From: an uncultured Lachnospiraceae bacterium
GTDB lineage: Bacteria; Bacillota; Clostridia; Lachnospirales; Lachnospiraceae
Direction of reading: 5' to 3'
Assembly (NCBI GenBank): GCA_902770965.1
Contig: CACXUY010000009.1
Coordinates: 1 to 64,000 of the forward strand
Length of the DNA: 64,000 nt
In this document: positions 1-8,966 of the stretch, piece by piece
How the letters are laid out: every line of letters starts with the position of its first letter
Numbering within the stretch: position 1 is the stretch's first letter
Program-made: the position numbers and the translations under genes
Notes under the pieces: model-generated
Database searches by the model: none
What the model saw: the letters and a program-made list of their open reading frames with translations, nothing else
Told to the model about the DNA's origin: nothing

Positions 1-10
1 CGCACTTTCC

Positions 11-101
11 GCCCGCTGCGCGGGCCCGTGCTCATACCGGTTGTCCTTCGGAATGGTTGCCGTCCGGCTGAAAGCAAGCTTTCGCCTGACGGTAACCATC
101 C
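11..101. other. Structured leader with two hairpins before the secreted hydrolase gene
   Basis: Two inverted repeats precede the first gene. The short one is GCCCGC-TGC-GCGGGC at 11-25. The long one runs from 50 to 101: the arms GGAATGGTTGCCGTC and GACGGTAACCATCC pair almost fully, and an inner GGC(T)GAAAGC/GCTTTCGCC stem extends it. There is no T-run, so a plain terminator is unlikely. It may be a structured 5' UTR or a piece of a dispersed repeat; the window edge prevents a decision. Confidence 0.4.
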
Positions 102-137
102 CTCAGGGACTTATAAAATAAAAAAGGAGGAGTATTT

Positions 138-3100
138 ATGAAACTCAACAAGGCTTTGAGATCAGCTCTCTCAAAGGCTCTTGCGGCAGTTATGGTCCTG
201 AGCGTACTTACGCCGACAGCCATTTTTGCCGCGCCCGAGGCAGAGGCTGTCCCTCTGGCGGAGGCTGCTGCGGAAGCAGTTTCCGATGAGGATGCTGATG
301 AGGAGGCTCTGGAAGCAGATCTGGCTGCGCTGCCAAGAGAAGAATTAGCTGACCATGCAGTGAGCTATACCGCATTCACCGACACCGTCAGCTTTGCGGG
401 TCAGAAGCTCACCGGCGTTTTTGTCCAGTACGATGACAACGTTCAGGCCAGGACGCTGAGGACAAGCACTTATGATGTACAGGCTTTCAAGGGTGACAAC
501 AAGACCCTTGCGTCAGCTCAGATCACCGCTGTTTACAGCAACAGCGAGCCCGCTTTCCGTGAGGACAAGACATCTGTAGAAGGACCTTATGTCATCATTG
601 AGCTTAGCGATTACGATGGCGTAGGCACCATGGATCTTTCGAACGTATATGTGACCGATGCTGACGGTAAGGAGTATTCAACCGGCGGCTATGGGAACAT
701 AGAGTCAGTAGATCCTGTTGTCATACAGAAGAACCAGATAGCCCTTACCGATGTACTTGTCAAGGCCGGGACGATTGATGCCGCCAAGGCGAACAAGACC
801 ATCAACAAAAACTTTGATGATTTTGAGGATCTGGTTCTTGATTCAAGGTTCAATACCTACGGCGACGCCAAGATCCGTGTGAAATATCATCTGCCAGAGG
901 GCTATGATGCCGAGGGCGAGGAGCTTTATCCTCTGGTAGTGGTACAGTGCGGCGGCGGTCTTCGTATGCGCGAGATCACGAATGAGGCGGGTGAGGTCAT
1001 TTACCGCTCCTACGGCGCGAACATTGCGTTTGATACCTCTGTCACCTCATGGATGGACGATGAGTACAAGGCGAAGGGATACAAGGATGTTATCGTGATC
1101 TCAGTCGACAACCGCTGCATCAATGATAACGCAAGTGATCCGTACAACCGATATGTGGCTGCCGATGACATCAATCAGACTGTAGAGTATTTCCTGGATA
1201 ACTTCAAGGTTGATCCCTCATCGGTCATTTATTCAGGCAACTCACAGGGTTCTCTGATAGGCTATCAGACAGTCAGCAGCCGTCCTGAGCTCTGGACAGC
1301 CTTCATGGCCTGCAACGGCCTTGCTATCACCAGCCCTGATCCTTTCAGCTCGGATGAGAATATGGCGAAGTACATGGAAGGCGTGGCCAATGTCATGGAT
1401 GCCATAACCGATAATCATATTGCCATGTACTGGAATCTGGGCGAGACCGATATGGGCGCTTCAGGTCCTCGCGGCCAGCTTTTCTACGATTACGCAAAGG
1501 CAAGATATGAGGCTCAGGGCATGACACAGGAACAGATAGATGAGATCCTTCATCTCACTGTTTTTGCTGATGAGGAGTATCTGCATTACGGCATTATCAA
1601 CGCCGATGGTTCAGCGTACGCTCACGGCGCGACCAAGCTGGCATATACCGCCCACAAGGATGAGTTCCAGCCCTGGCTGCTCGGACAGGTCAAGACTCCT
1701 GCAGAGATTAGACCCGCCGCTTCAGTAGCGGATGATGTATACAAGATCCAGGCTATTACCGGAGCTAATTTCTACGGCGCGGGCGTAGACGCGGTAGTCA
1801 TATATTTCCGCCCCGATGTTGACATCACCGGATTGACAAAAGAAGATTTCGTTCTTGTTGACAGGGGCTCATTGAATCCTGATTTCGGAGAAGTGCCGAT
1901 CAAGGAGGCAGTGATAGATGAAGAGGACAACATTGTTGTGCTCCATATCGATACCACCAAGTCCGCGGCGACCGAGACCAACGCCAAGGTTTATACCAAT
2001 CCCGGTTCCACCGGCTCCCGGTCACGCAATGCTTTCGGCATCTACTGCACCGGCGCGTGGTACCGCGATGTCGATGGTGTCCTTCACTACGGCAAAGAGG
2101 ATACCGATGAATATAAGGCAAATACGACCGGTCAGGGTTATCAGGTGCGCGAGACCCTTGAACTGAAGCTTCGTCTTGCCGGTGAAGAGGATTTCACTGA
2201 CAGCGAGTGTCTGGCAACCGATCTTGGCAAGTATAATCCGAACGGCCTGTGGATGGCCTCCTATGATGAGATGACTGGTCCTGATGGCTTCAAGAACCTG
2301 TATGATCTTCAGATCCCCAGCACCGGAGCAGACATCCCGGACGGAACTGCCGACCAATATGTCCGAGGTTACTACTATGTGCCCGAGAATTATGATCCCG
2401 CGAATGGCATAGTCGTCTATCTCCAGGGTCAGGGCGTTTCTTACTGGCAGGATCAGGATGGCACGAACAATGAAGGCTGCGGCTTCCTTTATGACACCAA
2501 TACCTGGGCATGGAAGGACAGCGGAGCTATCGTTGTGAACATTCAGGACCGTTCCACAACGGGCTTTGGCCTTGGAGAAGTGGAGCCTCATTATGATTTT
2601 GTCGTTGATGACGCGAATGTCATGAAATATTTCATCGATACATACGGCGTCACCGGCAATATCGTCGTACAGGGCAATTCCCGCGGAACCATGGCCTGTG
2701 ATATCCTCATAAAAGCTCTTGCCGGAGCGCCTTACAACCCGGCACAGCAGGGAGCAGGCTTCTTCGCGAATGAGGAGAACGGAGGCTATAACAAGACTCT
2801 TGATAAGAGCGTCTACGACTTTGAGGTCAATACCTATGTCTGCCAGAACGGTCCTTTCGGCGGGCATTCCGGTGACGGAGACGACATGTTCCATGACGAT
2901 TCCGTCTGGGAGATGGTCGCAAAGACCGGGCTTCGTGTCTGGTGCTTCGACGGTGAACAGGATATGCACGAGAACATCCACAACATCGCGAAGTACAGGG
3001 CAGTATGCAAGGAGCTAGGGTATAACGACGAATGGATCAAGGATAATATCCGCCTCACCGGTTATACCACCGAGCTGTTTTATCCTTGGGGCGAGACGGA

Positions 3101-5660
3101 CCACTCAGTCACCCGTATCAACGGCTGGTATTTCTCCGATCAGGCATATTACGGACCCGACCTCACTGTCGATCCTGCTACCGGAGAGATCAAGTACAAA
3201 ACCATGTTCAATGATGGCGATACCTATGAGCTTGTCGGCTACGGAAGAGCGGCCGAGAACGCCAAGAAGGGCTATAAGTACACCGTATATGATGACATCT
3301 ACACTGCATGGGCTTTAAGGAACGCCGATGTAAATAAGACAAGCATAGTGAATGATGTTGTGAGCTTCCAGGCTGTCACCGATGTAACCTTCTATGGTCT
3401 GGCTCTCACCAAGGTCATCATAACCTTCAAGGACGGCGTAGATGTCAGCGGACTTACAGTCGATGATTTCGTCGTGGTTGACCGCGGCAGCCTTAAGCCT
3501 GATTTCGGTGAGGTCGATTTCAGCGATATCAAGATCGAGGGGCAGAAGGTCACTCTCATCGTCAGCACCAGGACCGGCGCAACCGAGAACAACAAGCGCA
3601 TCTACAGCGGAGCAACTAAGGAAGGTTCCCGTGAGCGCAACGTCAATGGCGTCTATGTCACCGGCGCATGGTATCGCGACGCGAACACGCACACCATTTA
3701 CTATGGAAATGATGACAATGATGCTTACGCGAATAACACCACCGGTCTTGGTTATCAGGCTCGTGAGTCCCTTGAACTTAAGATTCGTTACGCAGACGAG
3801 ATAGGTTATGATTCAGCGGCAATGCTCGCAAATGCAGATGGTTCTTACAACGCGGACGGACTGTGGCTTGAGACCTATGACACCTACTTCGGAGACGGGC
3901 AGATCGTCACCTTCGAGGAAGCCGGAATAGAAGTCCCCAGCACATCTGCCGCGGCAAAAGACGGCACGGGCGACGCTCTCGTCAAGGGCTTCATCCATAT
4001 CCCTGAGAACTATGACGAGCTTGATAAGATTCCTGTCGTTTTCACTGAGCAGGGCCAGGGCATCGTATACTGGAAGCTCCCCGATGGAACCAACAACTTC
4101 GGTACCTCCGCGAAGTTTGACGCTACAATGACCTCCTGGATAGGAAAGGACGTCATCGTTGTCCACATAGAGGACCGCTCCACCACCGGGACGAACCTCG
4201 GCGAAGTCAAGGACTGCTATGATTTCGTTGCCGATGATGTAGCTGTCATGAAGGCGGTCCTGGATAAATATGAGAAGGCCGATCCTGAGAAGATCATCAT
4301 CCACGGTAATTCCCGCGGAACCTATGCTTCCAACAACATCATTGAAGCCCTTGCCGGCTGCGAATACAGCCTGCCTTGGGGCGGCACCGCGAAGCTCGAC
4401 AAGAGTCTGTATGATTTCACTATCGATACCTATCTGTGCAACAACGGCGACTTCGGCCGCGGCATGATGGGAACGGTCTGGGACGAGGACGACCTTAAGG
4501 TCATCGCCGCCACCGGAATGAGAGCCTGGATCTTCGACGGTCAGCAGGATACAGATAATATCGAGCGCCGTTTGCTCTATGTCAATGCGCTGAAGGGAGC
4601 AGGCTATAATGACGCGTGGATAGAGGAGAATGTCCGCCTGAGCGGATATCCCTCTGAGATATACTATCACTGGGGCGAGAGCGATCATTCCACCACGAGA
4701 GTAAATTACTGGTACTTTGCCGATGAACCTTTCTGGGGCCCTGACGTCAAGGTATCTGAGGACGGAGAACTTGTCTACGGAACGAAGCTTTCAAAGGGAG
4801 ACACCTATGAGCTTGACCCCGCTGACATGGGAAGCAACACAGACGGACCTAAGGATGGTCATTTATACATGATTTACGGCGATGCGGTCGAACCTTGGGC
4901 GCTGCTTGATGCCGATTCTCTTCAGGTCGCGAAGGTCAAGGCATTCGTGAGTCGTCTGTATGAGGATTTCCTCGGTCGTGTTCCTGAAGAAGAAGGCCTG
5001 AACGCATGGACTGAAGCGCTTATTACCGGAAGGGGGACGGTTGCCAAGGTTGTTTATGGATTTGTGTACAGCCCTGAGTTCCTGAACAGTCCTCTTTCCA
5101 ACGAGGGCTTTGTCACTGCCCTTTACCACACCATCCTTGGCAGGGAGCCTGACGCCTCCGGTCTTGAAGCCTGGGTCGATGTTCTTGATAATGGACTGAC
5201 GAGGAAGAAAGTCCTTGAGGGTTTCCTTAACTCTAAGGAGCTGAGAAATATAGCCGCCGACCTTGGCGTGGAAGCAGGTTCCTATTACTCTGATGAGTAT
5301 GTGGATCAGAACGTGAAGAAGACCATGTTTGTATTCAGGCTGTATAAGATCGTATTTGGCCGCGTTCCCAGGACATCCGAGCTAGAGTCATGGGTAAAGG
5401 TCCTGAACGATGGAAAATATACCGCGTCTGATGTGGTTCGTGGCTTCTTTAACAGCAAGGAGAACATCAACCGCAATCTGTCCCCTTCGGACTATGTAAA
5501 TTATGCTTACGCGGCTATTCTGGGACGCGATCCTGATCCAATGGGACTTTTGGACTGGACCGCTATATACAGGGATGAAGGTTCCGAAGCTGTGATCGAT
5601 GGACTGCTCGGCTCTGAAGAATTCAAGAAGATGTGTGACGCTTATGGCGTGAAGCCGTGA
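138..5660 (+). CDS. Giant secreted protein: three tandem serine-hydrolase modules plus four DUF4214 repeats
   Basis: This 1840-residue protein starts at an ATG behind a strong AAGGAGG. A Sec signal peptide is visible (basic start, hydrophobic core, cleavage near FAAPEA at about residue 33). The body has three related alpha/beta-hydrolase modules with nucleophile elbows GNSQG (Ser about 369), GNSRG (about 848) and GNSRG (about 1392). Modules 2 and 3 also show a likely acid (DGEQD, DGQQD) and histidine (TDHS, SDHS). Beta-rich linkers with a shared VVDRGSL-PDFGEV pattern separate the modules. Residues 1598-1840 hold four DUF4214-type repeats with the GR-PD--GL--W signature. The closest known folds are secreted esterases or PHB-depolymerase-like enzymes, so an extracellular polymer or acetyl/feruloyl ester is a guess. 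No LPXTG motif or SLH domain is seen; the DUF4214 array may mediate surface association. The gene is followed by its own terminator. Confidence 0.8.
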   Translation: MKLNKALRSALSKALAAVMVLSVLTPTAIFAAPEAEAVPLAEAAAEAVSDEDADEEALEADLAALPREELADHAVSYTAFTDTVSFAGQKLTGVFVQYDDNVQARTLRTSTYDVQAFKGDNKTLASAQITAVYSNSEPAFREDKTSVEGPYVIIELSDYDGVGTMDLSNVYVTDADGKEYSTGGYGNIESVDPVVIQKNQIALTDVLVKAGTIDAAKANKTINKNFDDFEDLVLDSRFNTYGDAKIRVKYHLPEGYDAEGEELYPLVVVQCGGGLRMREITNEAGEVIYRSYGANIAFDTSVTSWMDDEYKAKGYKDVIVISVDNRCINDNASDPYNRYVAADDINQTVEYFLDNFKVDPSSVIYSGNSQGSLIGYQTVSSRPELWTAFMACNGLAITSPDPFSSDENMAKYMEGVANVMDAITDNHIAMYWNLGETDMGASGPRGQLFYDYAKARYEAQGMTQEQIDEILHLTVFADEEYLHYGIINADGSAYAHGATKLAYTAHKDEFQPWLLGQVKTPAEIRPAASVADDVYKIQAITGANFYGAGVDAVVIYFRPDVDITGLTKEDFVLVDRGSLNPDFGEVPIKEAVIDEEDNIVVLHIDTTKSAATETNAKVYTNPGSTGSRSRNAFGIYCTGAWYRDVDGVLHYGKEDTDEYKANTTGQGYQVRETLELKLRLAGEEDFTDSECLATDLGKYNPNGLWMASYDEMTGPDGFKNLYDLQIPSTGADIPDGTADQYVRGYYYVPENYDPANGIVVYLQGQGVSYWQDQDGTNNEGCGFLYDTNTWAWKDSGAIVVNIQDRSTTGFGLGEVEPHYDFVVDDANVMKYFIDTYGVTGNIVVQGNSRGTMACDILIKALAGAPYNPAQQGAGFFANEENGGYNKTLDKSVYDFEVNTYVCQNGPFGGHSGDGDDMFHDDSVWEMVAKTGLRVWCFDGEQDMHENIHNIAKYRAVCKELGYNDEWIKDNIRLTGYTTELFYPWGETDHSVTRINGWYFSDQAYYGPDLTVDPATGEIKYKTMFNDGDTYELVGYGRAAENAKKGYKYTVYDDIYTAWALRNADVNKTSIVNDVVSFQAVTDVTFYGLALTKVIITFKDGVDVSGLTVDDFVVVDRGSLKPDFGEVDFSDIKIEGQKVTLIVSTRTGATENNKRIYSGATKEGSRERNVNGVYVTGAWYRDANTHTIYYGNDDNDAYANNTTGLGYQARESLELKIRYADEIGYDSAAMLANADGSYNADGLWLETYDTYFGDGQIVTFEEAGIEVPSTSAAAKDGTGDALVKGFIHIPENYDELDKIPVVFTEQGQGIVYWKLPDGTNNFGTSAKFDATMTSWIGKDVIVVHIEDRSTTGTNLGEVKDCYDFVADDVAVMKAVLDKYEKADPEKIIIHGNSRGTYASNNIIEALAGCEYSLPWGGTAKLDKSLYDFTIDTYLCNNGDFGRGMMGTVWDEDDLKVIAATGMRAWIFDGQQDTDNIERRLLYVNALKGAGYNDAWIEENVRLSGYPSEIYYHWGESDHSTTRVNYWYFADEPFWGPDVKVSEDGELVYGTKLSKGDTYELDPADMGSNTDGPKDGHLYMIYGDAVEPWALLDADSLQVAKVKAFVSRLYEDFLGRVPEEEGLNAWTEALITGRGTVAKVVYGFVYSPEFLNSPLSNEGFVTALYHTILGREPDASGLEAWVDVLDNGLTRKKVLEGFLNSKELRNIAADLGVEAGSYYSDEYVDQNVKKTMFVFRLYKIVFGRVPRTSELESWVKVLNDGKYTASDVVRGFFNSKENINRNLSPSDYVNYAYAAILGRDPDPMGLLDWTAIYRDEGSEAVIDGLLGSEEFKKMCDAYGVKP

Positions 5661-5673
5661 TGAATTGATCTTA

Positions 5674-5704
5674 GGGGCGGTGGGTTATCCCATCGCTCCT
5701 TTTC
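5674..5704 (+). terminator. Rho-independent terminator of the secreted hydrolase gene
   Basis: GGGGCGGTGGG pairs with CCCATCGCTCC (two G-U wobbles) around a TTAT loop and is followed by TTTT. It starts 14 bases after the stop codon. Confidence 0.8.
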
Positions 5705-5717
5705 ACTTATTACTATA

Positions 5718-5746
5718 TTGGCAAAATAGGAGTAATGCGTTATAAT
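5718..5746 (+). promoter_or_regulatory. Sigma-70/SigA promoter for guaA
   Basis: TTGGCA at 5718-5723 and a perfect TATAAT at 5741-5746 are separated by 17 bases, giving a 5' UTR of about 65 nt. No purine-riboswitch fold was recognised between it and the gene. Confidence 0.75.
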
Positions 5747-5817
5747 CATGGGGTTAACGAAAATAATCTACTCAACAGGCTCGCACCCTTGTGCGTGCGA
5801 CGGGACGGAGGCGAATT

Positions 5818-6801
5818 ATGATTCTTGAAAGAAGACCTGATAACATGGAGCGTATCACGACTATCGAACTTGCAGAAGCATTTGTCAATGAGCAGCTCAC
5901 AGCACTCAAGGATCAGATAGGGGACAAGAAGGTTCTGCTTGCTCTCTCAGGCGGAGTTGATTCTTCAGTAGTTGCCGCGTTGCTTATCAAGGCGGTAGGA
6001 CAGCAGCTCATCTGCGTTCACGTAAATCACGGCCTGCTCAGGAAAGGTGAGCCGGAGCAAGTTATAGAAGTATTCAGGAATCAGATGGATGCGAACCTCA
6101 TATATGTGGACGCAACCGACAGATTCCTCGACAAGCTTGCAGGAGTCGATGAGCCTGAGCAGAAGAGGAAGATCATCGGCGGCGAATTCATCGAGGTTTT
6201 TGCTGAGGAGGCGCGCAAGCTTGACGGCGTTGAGTTCCTCGCTCAGGGCACTATCTGGCCTGACATCCTTGAGAGCGAGAAGGGCATCAAGGCGCATCAT
6301 AACGCCGGCGGTCTCCCTGAAGATCTGCAGTTCAAGCTCGTGGAACCCGTTAAGATTCTTTTTAAGGATGAGGTTCGTCTGGTCGGCAAGGCTCTTGGAC
6401 TTCCTGACAACATGGTTTATCGTCAGCCGTTCCCCGGTCCCGGCCTTGGCGTGAGATGCCCCGGCGCTATCACCAGGGATCGCCTTGAGGCCGTCCGCGA
6501 AGCTGACGCGATTCTTCGCGAGGAGTTCGCTAGGAACGGCCTTGAGGGCAAGGTGTGGCAGTACTTTACCGTGGTTCCCGATTTCAAGTCCACGGGCATC
6601 AGGGACGGTGAGCGCACCTTCGAGTGGCCCGTCATCATCCGCGCCATCAACACAAAGGACGCGATGTCCGCTACTGTGGAGCGTCTGCCTTATGAGCTGC
6701 TGGAGCATCTTACGCAGCGCATCACGACTGAGGTAAAGGGAGTCAACAGAGTACTGTACGACATGACACCGAAGCCCAGCGCGACCATTGAGTATGAATG
6801 A
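5818..6801 (+). CDS. guaA: GMP synthase ATP-pyrophosphatase subunit (GuaA C-terminal part, no glutaminase domain)
   Basis: The product activates XMP with ATP and transfers ammonia to make GMP, the last step of guanine nucleotide synthesis. The N-type ATP-pyrophosphatase loop SGGVDSS is at residues 44-50. The KIIGGEFIEVF, YRQPFPGPGLGVR and C-terminal dimerisation (KPSATIEYE) segments typical of GuaA are all present. The usual N-terminal class-I glutamine amidotransferase domain (about 190 residues) is absent: the protein is only 327 residues, like the archaeal GuaAb subunit. The ATG at 5818 is preferred because GGAG lies 7 bases upstream; an in-frame GTG at 5791 has no Shine-Dalgarno. No glutaminase partner is encoded nearby, so it must come from elsewhere in the genome or the enzyme uses free ammonia. 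The gene is monocistronic, with its own promoter and terminator. Confidence 0.93.
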   Translation: MILERRPDNMERITTIELAEAFVNEQLTALKDQIGDKKVLLALSGGVDSSVVAALLIKAVGQQLICVHVNHGLLRKGEPEQVIEVFRNQMDANLIYVDATDRFLDKLAGVDEPEQKRKIIGGEFIEVFAEEARKLDGVEFLAQGTIWPDILESEKGIKAHHNAGGLPEDLQFKLVEPVKILFKDEVRLVGKALGLPDNMVYRQPFPGPGLGVRCPGAITRDRLEAVREADAILREEFARNGLEGKVWQYFTVVPDFKSTGIRDGERTFEWPVIIRAINTKDAMSATVERLPYELLEHLTQRITTEVKGVNRVLYDMTPKPSATIEYE

Positions 6802-6812
6802 TTAAATAATAC

Positions 6813-6844
6813 GAGCCGGCTGATTTTTTTGGATCAGTCGGCTC
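6813..6844. terminator. Terminator between convergent guaA and the FIST-GGDEF gene
   Basis: GAGCCGGCTGAT and ATCAGTCGGCTC form a 12-bp stem with one wobble around a T-rich loop, directly after guaA and 6 bases before the end of the opposite gene. It probably serves both genes, though the T-run after the stem is weak. Confidence 0.65.
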
Positions 6845-6849
6845 ATTCT

Positions 6850-8628
6850 TTACCTTGCCTGTACTGTGCGGTTGCGTCCTTCTTCCTTGGCCTGATAAAG
6901 GGCTCTGTCCACTTTGAAGAAGACCTCTTTTTTATCGGAGCGCTCTTGGACAGTGATGATGCCAAGGCTGATAGTCATCTTGTTGACAGCCGGGAAAGGA
7001 TGATTGCTGACGCTTAAACGCAGGTGTTCTGCGGCCATTATGGCTTCACGATCATCAGTATTAGGAAGCAGGATGAAGAATTCCTCGCCTCCCCATCGCC
7101 CTGCGTAACCTCCGGATGTCTCAGCAACACATTTTAGCAGATGCGCGATATCCTGAAGCACCAAGTCGCCGATATGGTGTCCATATACATCGTTGACTTT
7201 CTTAAAATGGTCTACATCCACCATGATTATGGACACAGGATAATTTTGGGGATCAGGGTTGTCAAGCGCATTGCAGATCAGCTCAGTGATCTTTCCGCGA
7301 TTGTAGAGATCAGTCAGAGGGTCTCGCTCCGCCAAAACGGTGAGCTTCTTGTTCAGTTTCCGTAAATCGTTATATGTCTTTTGAAGTTCTCCCATGGTGG
7401 TGTAAACCAGGCTGGTCAGCCGGCGAAGCAAAGCGGCTTGCCCATTCAGCATGAAATCGTCTACTCGTACCTCAGGAAATTCTTCCTCAGGCTTGTCACC
7501 TTCACGCATCGCTATAGAGAGCAGGGTGACATTGTGTTCTACCACCTCGCCGGTGATCGCATTTCGGCAGACCTCGCCCCAGGTATGGAAGCCTGCTGTA
7601 CTGCACAGCGACGCGAAGGGCTCCATCTCTATGTTGACCAGGTTTTCCCAGAAAGCCTTGCGAACCACGCAGGAGTAGAGAAGCACGACCTGAGGCTTGA
7701 AGTCCCTGATATCCTCAAGCCTTTGGTTAACCAGTCTGACGATATTTGTGGGATTACCATAGGAGAGCTGGATTTCCGTTCCCTCGGTGACAAAGCCATG
7801 AAGATTCAGCGAACCATCCGGTTCGATGTGGAAGGCGCTGCGCAGCCATTCTTCACCTCTGTATTTTGCAAGCAGCGGGAAAGCGTAGCCTTCTTCAGCG
7901 TTGTTATGAAGGCTTCTGTCGATCTGAAGGAATTTCTCATAGATTTCTGAGGCAGGATGGCCATCCAGTTCTATGAGCCTGTTTCCCTCTGCTTTTGTTA
8001 CGCGAAATGGAAGACCAAGCGGCTCCCACCCAATCGTCTTGTCAATGTTTATGTGGAAATCATCACCGGCAAACGCGGTGACCAGCACGGAATTATACAA
8101 GATTCCGGTAGCATCGAAAATAAAGTGGACCGGCGCGTTGACCATATGGCCGCCGCTGTAAGCGCCCCAGATCGGTATATCCCTTCGACATTGGTTCAAT
8201 GCTTCGAAAAATGGACGTGTATCCATCTCCGAGCCGGGAAAAAGCAGCTCCGCGGCCCTTACATTCGGGATTGCGATCAAGTCTTTGAGGATCTTGCCGC
8301 CGACGGAATACTCATTTCCTTTCACATTGTCGTAGCGCATAACGCGCACATCGGTATTTTCCAATAGTATAGCGGAAATCAGAACGCCTTGGGGGATAAG
8401 CTTGCCATCCATTATCTCCCCGGCAGACATGGTACCTACGATCAAACCATCAGGAAAGATTTTATGCAGTGCCTGAGCCACGTGGCTTGTAAACTGTTCT
8501 TCAGACAACCCACTGTAAATGTGCAGCAGAAGTTTTTCGTAGTTGCCGCCTTCGAATTCTTGACGGATGTTAGCCATCTGTTCTGCTATGGAAGATCCTA
8601 TATTTAGTGCAACAAGCATCTGTTTCAT
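6850..8628 (-). CDS. FIST-domain sensor diguanylate cyclase
   Basis: The 592-residue soluble protein has an N-terminal FIST_N region (LVALNIG, GLIVGTMSAGEI, about 1-210), a FIST_C region (about 210-380, with LLYSCVVRKAFW) and a C-terminal GGDEF domain (about 425-592). FIST domains are known small-ligand (amino-acid-like) sensors; GGDEF domains condense two GTP into c-di-GMP. The active-site motif is intact as RWGGEEFF (about 512-518), and DPLTDLYNRG starts the domain. No RxxD inhibitory site is visible five residues before it. No transmembrane segment is seen, so it likely senses a cytoplasmic metabolite. The ATG at 8628 lies 8 bases after GGAGG; the longer TTG frame begins inside that Shine-Dalgarno. 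A c-di-GMP phosphodiesterase at 46.6 kb is a possible counterpart. Confidence 0.9.
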   Translation of the reverse strand: MKQMLVALNIGSSIAEQMANIRQEFEGGNYEKLLLHIYSGLSEEQFTSHVAQALHKIFPDGLIVGTMSAGEIMDGKLIPQGVLISAILLENTDVRVMRYDNVKGNEYSVGGKILKDLIAIPNVRAAELLFPGSEMDTRPFFEALNQCRRDIPIWGAYSGGHMVNAPVHFIFDATGILYNSVLVTAFAGDDFHINIDKTIGWEPLGLPFRVTKAEGNRLIELDGHPASEIYEKFLQIDRSLHNNAEEGYAFPLLAKYRGEEWLRSAFHIEPDGSLNLHGFVTEGTEIQLSYGNPTNIVRLVNQRLEDIRDFKPQVVLLYSCVVRKAFWENLVNIEMEPFASLCSTAGFHTWGEVCRNAITGEVVEHNVTLLSIAMREGDKPEEEFPEVRVDDFMLNGQAALLRRLTSLVYTTMGELQKTYNDLRKLNKKLTVLAERDPLTDLYNRGKITELICNALDNPDPQNYPVSIIMVDVDHFKKVNDVYGHHIGDLVLQDIAHLLKCVAETSGGYAGRWGGEEFFILLPNTDDREAIMAAEHLRLSVSNHPFPAVNKMTISLGIITVQERSDKKEVFFKVDRALYQAKEEGRNRTVQAR

Positions 8629-8721
8629 ATTATGTGCCTCCAAGTATGTGTATGTGCTTGCCGGGTTTGCATCAGAATATAATTGATATGTTTTAGAAAA
8701 GGCTAATTTATGCTTTTACTT

Positions 8722-8750
8722 ATTATAGTTCATTTCGCTTGTTTTTTCTA
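8722..8750 (-). promoter_or_regulatory. Promoter of the FIST-GGDEF gene
   Basis: Read on the minus strand, TAGAAA, a 17-base spacer and a perfect TATAAT occur about 95 bases upstream of the start codon. The -10 is perfect; the -35 matches 4 of 6. Confidence 0.5.
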
Positions 8751-8864
8751 CCTGCAAAAAAATATATGATATGAAAATTATGTAATTAGTATGGTTTAGG
8801 ATCTTGGCAGTTAAGTGGCTTCGATGTGTTCGATTTTCAGTTCGTATTTTCATAGATGAATTCA

Positions 8865-8893
8865 TTGAACATTTATTATCATTGAAGTAAACT
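8865..8893 (+). promoter_or_regulatory. Possible promoter of the CDF transporter gene
   Basis: TTGAAC, a 17-base spacer and TAAACT lie about 75 bases upstream of the start codon. This is plausible but weak, in an AT-rich region where such matches arise by chance. Confidence 0.3.
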
Positions 8894-8966
8894 ATAGGCG
8901 GCAGAGTCGGTGTATACCTAAGTATTGGTGCGCATGATAATAATCAAATTGTCAGGAGAATGAAAA

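Larger units (their letters stand above)
8629..8966. other. AT-rich divergent intergenic region
   Basis: The 338 bases between the divergent FIST-GGDEF and CDF genes have no credible ORF. They hold one likely minus-strand promoter (8722-8750) and one weaker plus-strand candidate (8865-8893). No riboswitch-like fold or strong palindrome was noticed. Confidence 0.6.

Noticed and set aside
2022..2981. Long open frame (319 codons) on the minus strand inside the secreted hydrolase gene
   Set aside because: It lies wholly opposite a strong coding frame, has no ribosome site and no recognisable motif; the similar antisense frame at 3813-4688 exists only because the same module is repeated.
5747..5817. 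Possible purine riboswitch upstream of guaA
   Set aside because: The roughly 65-nt leader is too short and lacks the conserved purine-aptamer loops; only a short CGCAC/GTGCG-type pairing is present.
5965..6708. Minus-strand open frame opposite guaA
   Set aside because: Shadow of the conserved GMP synthase frame; composition follows the complementary codons.
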